DNA from: Bacteroidota bacterium
Lineage (GTDB): Bacteria > Bacteroidota > Bacteroidia > Bacteroidales > GCA-2748055
DNA: 8,487 bases
Reading direction: 5' to 3'
Assembly (NCBI GenBank): GCA_024244665.1
Contig: JAAEOI010000089.1
Span: 1 to 8,487, forward strand
Position numbers and translations under genes: made by a program. Positions within the stretch are counted from its first letter, which is position 1; every line of letters starts with the position of its first letter. The notes under the pieces were generated by a model, which searched no databases, was not told where the DNA came from, and worked only from the letters and a program-made list of their open reading frames with translations. Below are positions 6,001 to 8,487 of this stretch, piece by piece.

Positions 6001-8487
6001 CTTTCCCTGGAAGGAACCGCTAACAAGATCATGTACGGTGATCTTAACATACTGGGCGATATTTCCATCAGCAGTACACTTAATACAGCCAATTTCGATC
6101 TGGAGATTGGAGGGAACTGGTCAAACTCCAGCACATTTAATGAGGGAACGGGAACGGTGACTTTCAATGGCACGGGTTCACAGACTATCAATACGGCGTC
6201 GGGCGAAACCTTCTTTGATCTGACGGTCAATAAATCATCTGACACCTTGAGACTTGCAAGTGATGTGAGTGTTTCCGGAACCCTTGAAATGTTGTCCGGA
6301 AACATTTATACTTCTGCGAATACACTAATCCTGGGTATAAATACCACCACTATAGGCTCATTAAGCCGTTCAGCCGGCAGGGTAGTTGGGTTCTTTGAAA
6401 GATGGATGAACAGTACAGGGGTAGATTACCTCTTCCCCATTGGAACCAACAGCTATTACCGTCCAGTTACAATCAATTTCAACAGCCTTACTCCGGGTTC
6501 ACTGATCGCAGGATTTAATCCTTCAGCTCCAGGATCGGCCGGACTGCCAGTAGATGATGCTGGTATGAGCGTTGTTAATACCTTCGTGGAGGGATATTGG
6601 GAACTTACCAGGGCCAATAGCCTGAATAGTGCAGACTATAACGTAGATCTGACAGGCAATGGTTTCACTACTTTCCCGATTATCGATGCCACACGGATCC
6701 TGAGTAGAGCCAGCAGTGGTTCAGACTGGACTGCCAGCGGAAGCCATGTGGCTGCTACTGGTAATACTGCCGTAAGGAACAATGTCGGAATTCTTTCAGC
6801 CGAACTGGTACTTGCCGACACTACAAATTGTTCCCTTCCTGTTACTTCCGCGATTACAGGTCCCGTTTCTGTTTGTACAGGGGCTGCAGGAAATTCTTAT
6901 TCGGTGATAAATACTCCGGCTTCTACTTATACCTGGACAGTGGACGGAGGTAGCATTACCTCGGCACAGGGGCTAAACTTCATATTTGTGGATTGGGGCC
7001 CGACCGGCATGGTGGGTAGTGTGGAATTGGTGGAGGACAATGGCTGCGGACAGGGTGCACCTGTTCAGCTGGATGTGGACATTAGTCCCATTCCCACATC
7101 GCCTATCGCCGGGAACATAGCTGTTGCTTCCGGAGCAATTGGTGAGTCCTACACTGTGACCGAGGTACCAGGTTATACTTATACATGGGCCATAATTGGA
7201 AATGGAACCATTGCATCCGGACAAGGAACTGGAACTATAACAGTTGACTGGGGAGCAGCCGGATCTGCACTTATCAGCGTTATCGGTGGGAATGGTTGTG
7301 GCCTGGCACCTGCAGAAGGATTAAGCATCGATATTTTCGATGTTATCGTTAGTGCCCAGACAGGAAACTGGAATGTGCCATCCACCTGGGTGGGTGGAGT
7401 AGTGCCGACAGCTGTAAATTCTGCCAGAATAGCTGCAGGACATACCGTAACCACCACTGCTACAAGAACCATCAATAATTTAATTATTGATGCAACAGCA
7501 ATGCTGAATTCCGCCAATTTCCTATTCTATGTGAATGGTAATTATACCCTGAATGGTGAGCATCAGGGTAATACCGATTACAGGGTTCGCCTGAATGGCC
7601 TCGGCGCCACGATCGATGGTACAGGGGTGTATAATCATACCGGGATCCTGTATATAGGAACAGGAAATAAGATCATTGCTCCGACAGCCAACCTGACCAT
7701 CAATGATGCATGGAGATTAAATGATAATATCCGTGTGACCAATTACGGCCGCATTTCACTTATCGGATATTATGGTCTCTGGGGAGATAACCTGGGGGCT
7801 ACCTGGATCAATGCGGAAGATTCCTATTTATATGTGGATGGTCTCCGAATGATGAACTATGGAGGGAATGGAACCCTAACCGCATCTGCTAACGGAAATA
7901 CTGTGGTTTACGCCCGAGCCAATAATATGTTTGTAGAGACACCTACAGGGAATGCATATCATCATTTGACTGTAGCAGGATCTTCTACTAAGACCGTGCA
8001 GACGAATCTGAGCATTGCCGGGGATCTTATCATAAGCAGTACCTTGAATGCCAACAATTTCGATCTTGAAATTGGAGGGAATTGGACTAATACTGGCTAT
8101 TTTACTGAAGGAACCGGGACAGTTAATTTTAACGGAACAGGGGACCAGACTATCACAAATCCCCTGGAGGAGATATATTATGACCTGGTAGTTGATAAGG
8201 GCTCAGGAACTCTAATTCTGGGTGGTAATGTGGTCGTATCCAACAACCTGAATCTGAATAGAAGTATTGTCCAGACAGGAATAAATAAGCTGACTCTGGG
8301 AACAAGTACCATCAGCATAGGTTCATTTACCAGAAGCAACGGTTGGATCCATGGTAAATTTGAACGTTGGTTAAATACTACCGGACTTGACTATGATTTC
8401 CCTGTAGGATCGGCCAGTGATTTCAATCCAGCCACTATTAATTTCACGGCCCTTACTTCTGGTTCTCTTGAGACTGAATTCATTGCC
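1..8487 (+). CDS. Giant modular repeat surface protein (adhesin-like), internal fragment
   Basis: Frame 1 is open across the entire window, giving 2829 residues with no start and no stop, so the gene extends past both ends. The translation is Gly/Asn/Thr/Ser-rich, with few Lys and only scattered Cys, and is arranged as about 4.3 copies of a 655-residue super-repeat. Each copy runs G8-like segment, beta-helix-like rungs, a nested 73-residue tandem, an ERW/FPxG/EGYW domain, then two PKD-like domains. Proteins of this design are known in Bacteroidota as large secreted or cell-surface proteins, often sent out by type IX secretion. Signal peptide and C-terminal sorting domain would lie outside the window and cannot be checked. 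No enzyme motif is visible. An adhesin or extracellular scaffold role is inferred from architecture alone; that the frame is coding is certain from the conserved repeats in it. No specific gene name can be assigned. Confidence 0.95.
28..420 (+). repeat. Nested ~73-residue tandem pair, unit A
   Basis: Two diverged copies begin at 28 (N-T-V-N-L) and 247 (G-V-V-V-L), 219 bases apart. Each runs N-T-V-x-[YL]-x-G-x-x-Q-x-[IL], a Gly-containing turn, F-Y/N-x-L-x-[VI], K-T-L or D-V-L, then N-V-x-[VI]-x-G-x-L. The copies match in pattern more than in exact residues. They read as two successive beta-helix-like coils with the same strand order. Confidence 0.7.
421..930 (+). other. ERW/FPxG/EGYW domain, unit A (170 residues)
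   Basis: This domain has a fixed series of landmarks: L-V-I-G-T, L-E-R-W at 490, Y-P-I-G-T, Y-R-P, N-S-L-S-G-G-S-L, G-L-P-L-D-D, E-G-Y-W, F-D-L-D-L, G-F-T-S-F, T-R-L-L-S-R, D-W, G-S-H-V-A and finally G-D-T-x-x-C. The alternating strand pattern suggests a beta-sandwich. It resembles conserved regions seen in large Bacteroidota surface proteins, but I do not recognise a named family with certainty and assign no function. Confidence 0.65.
931..1440 (+). other. Tandem PKD-like domains, unit A
   Basis: The first domain (from 931) has V-T-S-S-I-T-G-P, A-V-C, Y-S-W-T-V-T-G-G-S-I-V-S-G-Q-G, V-N-W-G-P-T-G-M and E-T-N-A-C. The second (from 1183) has P-T-S-A-I-S-G, G-Y-T-Y-T-W, I-D-W and G-C-G. The core Trp residues (1030 and 1282) are 84 codons apart. 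This matches the PKD-like family common in Bacteroidota rather than the classic PKD fold with W-D-F-G-D-G. Such beta-sandwiches usually act as spacers or adhesion modules. The second domain is diverged. Confidence 0.75.
1441..1992 (+). other. G8-like entry segment and beta-helix rungs, unit B ('GG' form)
   Basis: The order of motifs is G-N-W, T-W-x-G-G-V-x-P, a short strand with S-G-D-S-V, then N-N-L-T-I-E-A-G-A-V-L-N and G-D-Y-x-L-D-G-x-H. This resembles the Trp/Pro/'I-x-x-G-x-x-V' layout of G8 domains, which often precede parallel beta-helices. Further downstream come V-T-N-H-G and W-I-N-A-A-G-A-T-L, repeated hydrophobic strands with Asn/Gly turns that fit beta-helix rungs. Assignment to G8 is by motif resemblance only. 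Confidence 0.6.
1993..2382 (+). repeat. Nested ~73-residue tandem pair, unit B
   Basis: Copy 1 begins at N-T-V-N-Y-N (1993) and copy 2 at G-E-V-I-F-T-G (2209), 216 bases apart, one codon less than in the other units. Shared marks are the aromatic strand followed by G-x-x-[EQ], then [YF]-Y-[ND]-L and V-x-N-x-L. The G-D-W-S-N-T linker followed by F-N-E-G joins the copies and is one of the best conserved stretches of the unit. Confidence 0.7.
2383..2898 (+). other. ERW/FPxG/EGYW domain, unit B (172 residues)
   Basis: The landmarks are F-I-L-G-T, L-E-R-W at 2452, F-P-V-G-T, Y-R-P-V, N-N-L-T-A-G-S-L, G-L-P-L-D-D, E-G-Y-W, D-Y-D-I, G-F-T-T-F-P-I, T-R-I-L-T-R, D-W and G-S-H-A-A, ending at A-D-T-A-D-C. 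It is two residues longer than its counterparts between E-R-W and the closing Cys. Confidence 0.65.
2899..3399 (+). other. Tandem PKD-like domains, unit B
   Basis: The first domain (from 2899) has T-S-V-I-T-G, S-L-C, Y-N-W-T-I-T-G-G-S-I-V-S-G-Q-G, V-D-W-G-S-T-G-M and E-T-N-T-C. The second (from 3151) has T-S-S-I-T-G, G-Y-T-Y-N-W-I-V-T-G-G, S-G-D-G, V-D-W-G-A-A-G and A-C-G. The core Trp residues at 2998 and 3250 are again exactly 84 codons apart. The two domains resemble each other strongly, which points to an internal duplication. Confidence 0.78.
3400..3957 (+). other. G8-like entry segment and beta-helix rungs, unit C (Cys-x-Cys form)
   Basis: The same layout as unit B is seen, but G-N-W reads G-N-F and T-W-x-G-G becomes T-W-D-C-N-C-D-P-P. 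It continues with V-D-S-G-H-V-V, L-S-I-N-E-Y-G-T-L and G-N-Y-T-I-N-G-D-H, then D-R-I-Y-L and V-S-N-Y-G rungs. The Cys pair (3454, 3460) sits where the other form has Gly-Gly, at the tight turn before the conserved Pro. A local disulfide or metal ligand are both possible; neither can be decided here. Confidence 0.6.
3958..4350 (+). repeat. Nested ~73-residue tandem pair, unit C
   Basis: Copy 1 begins at N-T-V-E-Y-Y (3958) and copy 2 at G-Q-L-V-L (4177), 219 bases apart. Copy 1 carries Q-E-I-E-I-P and Y-Q-N-L-I-L; copy 2 carries N-Q-T-L-S-N-P and F-Y-D-L-V-I. Both then run into a D-[IV]-[ST]-V strand and a hydrophobic strand (I-S-I-S-S-V-L, V-S-N-L-L-S-M). Confidence 0.7.
4351..4860 (+). other. 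ERW/FPxG/EGYW domain, unit C (170 residues)
   Basis: The landmarks are L-I-L-G-T, F-E-R-W at 4420, F-P-I-G-T, Y-R-P-A, N-S-L-T-E-G-S-L, G-L-P-I-N-D, E-G-Y-W, D-Y-D-L-D-L, G-F-S-S-F-P-I, T-R-L-I-V-R, D-W and G-T-H-V-A-A, ending at G-D-T-S-S-C. The spacing from L-I-L-G to E-R-W is 69 bases, as in every other unit. Confidence 0.65.
4861..5367 (+). other. Tandem PKD-like domains, unit C
   Basis: The first domain (from 4861) has T-S-A-I-T-G, S-V-C, F-Q-W-T-V-T-G-G, G-G-Q-G, V-D-W-G-P-T-G-M and E-T-N-T-C. The second (from 5113) has T-S-V-I-S-G, G-Y-T-Y-D-W-T-I-T-G-G, S-G-Q-G, V-D-W-G-T-G and A-C-G. The core Trp residues at 4960 and 5212 keep the 84-codon pitch. Confidence 0.78.
5368..5931 (+). other. 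G8-like entry segment and beta-helix rungs, unit D (Cys-x-Cys form)
   Basis: The segment shows G-N-W, T-W-D-C-T-C-V-P, A-A-G-H-T-V-T-V, N-N-L-S-I-E-S-G-A-V-L-N-S-Q-G and G-D-Y-L-V-D-G-E-H, then a Gly-rich loop before D-R-I-Y-L-N-G. The stretch L-S-I-E-S-G-A-V-L-N-S-Q-G is nearly the same as in unit B. The rungs finish with W-V-N-A-A-G-A-T-L, equivalent to W-I-N-A in units B and E and W-F-N-A in C. Confidence 0.6.
5932..6324 (+). repeat. Nested ~73-residue tandem pair, unit D
   Basis: Copy 1 begins at N-T-I-I-Y-N (5932) and copy 2 at G-T-V-T-F-N (6151), 219 bases apart. This is the clearest pair: E-G-A-D-Q-R-I against G-T-G-S-Q-T-I, Y-Y-N-L-S-L against F-F-D-L-T-V, and G-D-L-N-I-L-G-D against S-D-V-S-V-S-G-T. 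It supports an internal duplication that predates expansion of the large units. Confidence 0.75.
6325..6834 (+). other. ERW/FPxG/EGYW domain, unit D (170 residues)
   Basis: The landmarks are L-I-L-G-I, F-E-R-W at 6394, F-P-I-G-T, Y-R-P-V, N-S-L-T-P-G-S-L, G-L-P-V-D-D, E-G-Y-W, D-Y-N-V-D-L, G-F-T-T-F-P-I, T-R-I-L-S-R, D-W and G-S-H-V-A-A, ending at A-D-T-T-N-C. It keeps all the landmarks, with conservative changes only, and is a good reference copy for a profile. Confidence 0.65.
6835..7338 (+). other. Tandem PKD-like domains, unit D
   Basis: The first domain (from 6835) has T-S-A-I-T-G-P, S-V-C, Y-T-W-T-V-D-G-G-S-I, A-Q-G, V-D-W-G-P-T-G-M and E-D-N-G-C. The second (from 7087) has T-S-P-I-A-G, G-Y-T-Y-T-W-A-I-I-G-N-G, S-G-Q-G, V-D-W-G-A-A-G and G-C-G. 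The core Trp residues at 6934 and 7186 are 84 codons apart. It runs directly into the G8-like opening of unit E with no linker. Confidence 0.77.
7339..7896 (+). other. G8-like entry segment and beta-helix rungs, unit E ('GG' form)
   Basis: The segment shows G-N-W, T-W-V-G-G-V-V-P, A-A-G-H-T-V-T, N-N-L-I-I-D and G-N-Y-T-L-N-G-E-H, then V-T-N-Y-G and W-I-N-A-E-D-S. It carries the Gly-Gly turn like unit B but shares A-A-G-H-T-V with unit D, so it looks intermediate between the two forms. The Gly-rich loop before the R-[IV]-x-L-N-G strand is shorter than in unit D. Confidence 0.6.
7897..8289 (+). repeat. Nested ~73-residue tandem pair, unit E
   Basis: Copy 1 begins at N-T-V-V-Y (7897) and copy 2 at G-T-V-N-F-N (8116), 219 bases apart. 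Copy 1 has degenerated slightly: the usual Gln is replaced (A-N-N-M-F), while Y-H-H-L-T-V and K-T-V are kept. Copy 2 has D-Q-T-I-T-N-P and Y-Y-D-L-V-V. The linker D-L-E-I-G-G-N-W is identical to unit D. Confidence 0.7.
8290..8487 (+). other. ERW/FPxG/EGYW domain, unit E (truncated by window edge)
   Basis: Only the first 66 residues are seen: L-T-L-G-T, F-E-R-W at 8359, F-P-V-G, F-N-P-A in place of Y-R-P-[VA], and T-A-L-T-S-G-S-L near the edge. Loss of the Arg at the Y-R-P position is the only clear departure. The rest of the domain should continue downstream. Confidence 0.6.

Larger units (their letters stand above)
5368..7338 (+). repeat. Super-repeat unit D (657 residues)
   Basis: This unit covers residues 1790-2446. 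It opens with S-I-A-S-G-N-W and T-W-D-C-T-C, matching unit C much more closely than B or E in this segment. FERW is at 6394, 1974 bases after unit C. The conserved cysteines are at 6829, 6874, 7045 and 7297, the entry pair is at 5422 and 5428, and there is a lone extra Cys at 5752 in the beta-helix part. It is the longest unit, with the extra length lying before the nested 73-residue pair. Confidence 0.92.
7339..8487 (+). repeat. Super-repeat unit E (5' part, residues 2447-2829)
   Basis: This unit is cut by the window edge inside its ERW/FPxG domain, so its PKD-like pair is not seen. It opens with S-A-Q-T-G-N-W and T-W-V-G-G-V-V-P, the 'GG' form also found in unit B. FERW is at 8359, 1965 bases after unit D. 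No cysteine occurs in the visible part, which fits the pattern that conserved cysteines sit only at the end of the unit or in Cys-x-Cys entries. The usual Y-R-P after F-P-[IV]-G is replaced by F-N-P. Confidence 0.9.

Noticed and set aside
5994..6305. Minus-strand open frame of 103 codons, and a similar one at 6636-6821
   Set aside because: Both oppose conserved repeat blocks of unit D and have Val/Leu/Pro/Ser-rich translations typical of reverse-complemented beta-repeat codons. No independent ribosome binding site or family pattern is visible.
931..7338. Classic PKD or cadherin-type calcium-binding domains
   Set aside because: The W-D-F-G-D-G motif of classic PKD and the D-x-N-D/D-R-E motifs of cadherins are absent. 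The T-G-G ... V-D-W-G layout fits the Bacteroidota PKD-like family better, and no calcium-binding loop can be supported.
7179..7517. Minus-strand open frame of 112 codons with a hydrophobic N-terminal stretch
   Set aside because: The hydrophobic run is the reverse complement of Thr/Gly/Asn-rich coding sequence in the second PKD-like domain of unit D and the start of unit E. The + frame there is conserved in other units, so the antisense frame is a shadow.
1..8487. CRISPR array or mobile-element repeats as a cause of the periodicity
   Set aside because: The period is about 1.96 kb, in frame, conserved at protein level and diverged at DNA level. There are no short identical repeats with spacers, no inverted terminal repeats and no transposase.

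Overview
The whole window is the interior of one very large protein-coding gene on the + strand. Frame 1 stays open from base 1 to base 8487 (2829 codons) with no stop, and neither the start nor the end of the gene is present. There are no intergenic gaps, RNA genes, mobile elements, promoters or terminators to annotate. The base composition looks close to balanced by eye. The protein is rich in Gly, Asn, Thr, Ser and Asp, and poor in Lys and Cys, which is typical of a secreted or surface-exposed beta-rich protein. The combination of PKD-like 'W-T-V-T-G-G ... V-D-W-G' domains, G8-like 'G-N-W ... T-W ... P' segments and beta-helix-like rungs suggests a member of the Bacteroidota. Such proteins are commonly exported by the type IX secretion system, but the sorting domain that would prove it lies outside the window.

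The protein is built from a super-repeat of about 655 residues (1.96 kb). The window holds the last 480 residues of unit A (1-1440), complete units B (1441-3399), C (3400-5367) and D (5368-7338), and the first 383 residues of unit E (7339-8487). Each unit has the same order: (1) a G8-like entry segment leading into beta-helix-like rungs; (2) a nested tandem pair of subrepeats of about 73 residues; (3) a domain of about 170 residues marked by [LF]-E-R-W, F-P-[IV]-G, Y-R-P, G-L-P and E-G-Y-W; (4) two PKD-like domains spaced exactly 84 residues apart. The next unit follows at once.

The units are clearly homologous but well diverged (by eye roughly half the residues match in aligned blocks), so this is an old, maintained array and not a recent amplification. 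Spacing is strikingly rigid in parts 2 to 4, including a four-cysteine pattern repeated in units A to D; most length variation is confined to part 1. The likely role is a giant extracellular adhesin or structural filament. That role is inferred from architecture; no catalytic domain is visible. I see no evidence of a multi-gene system in this window.
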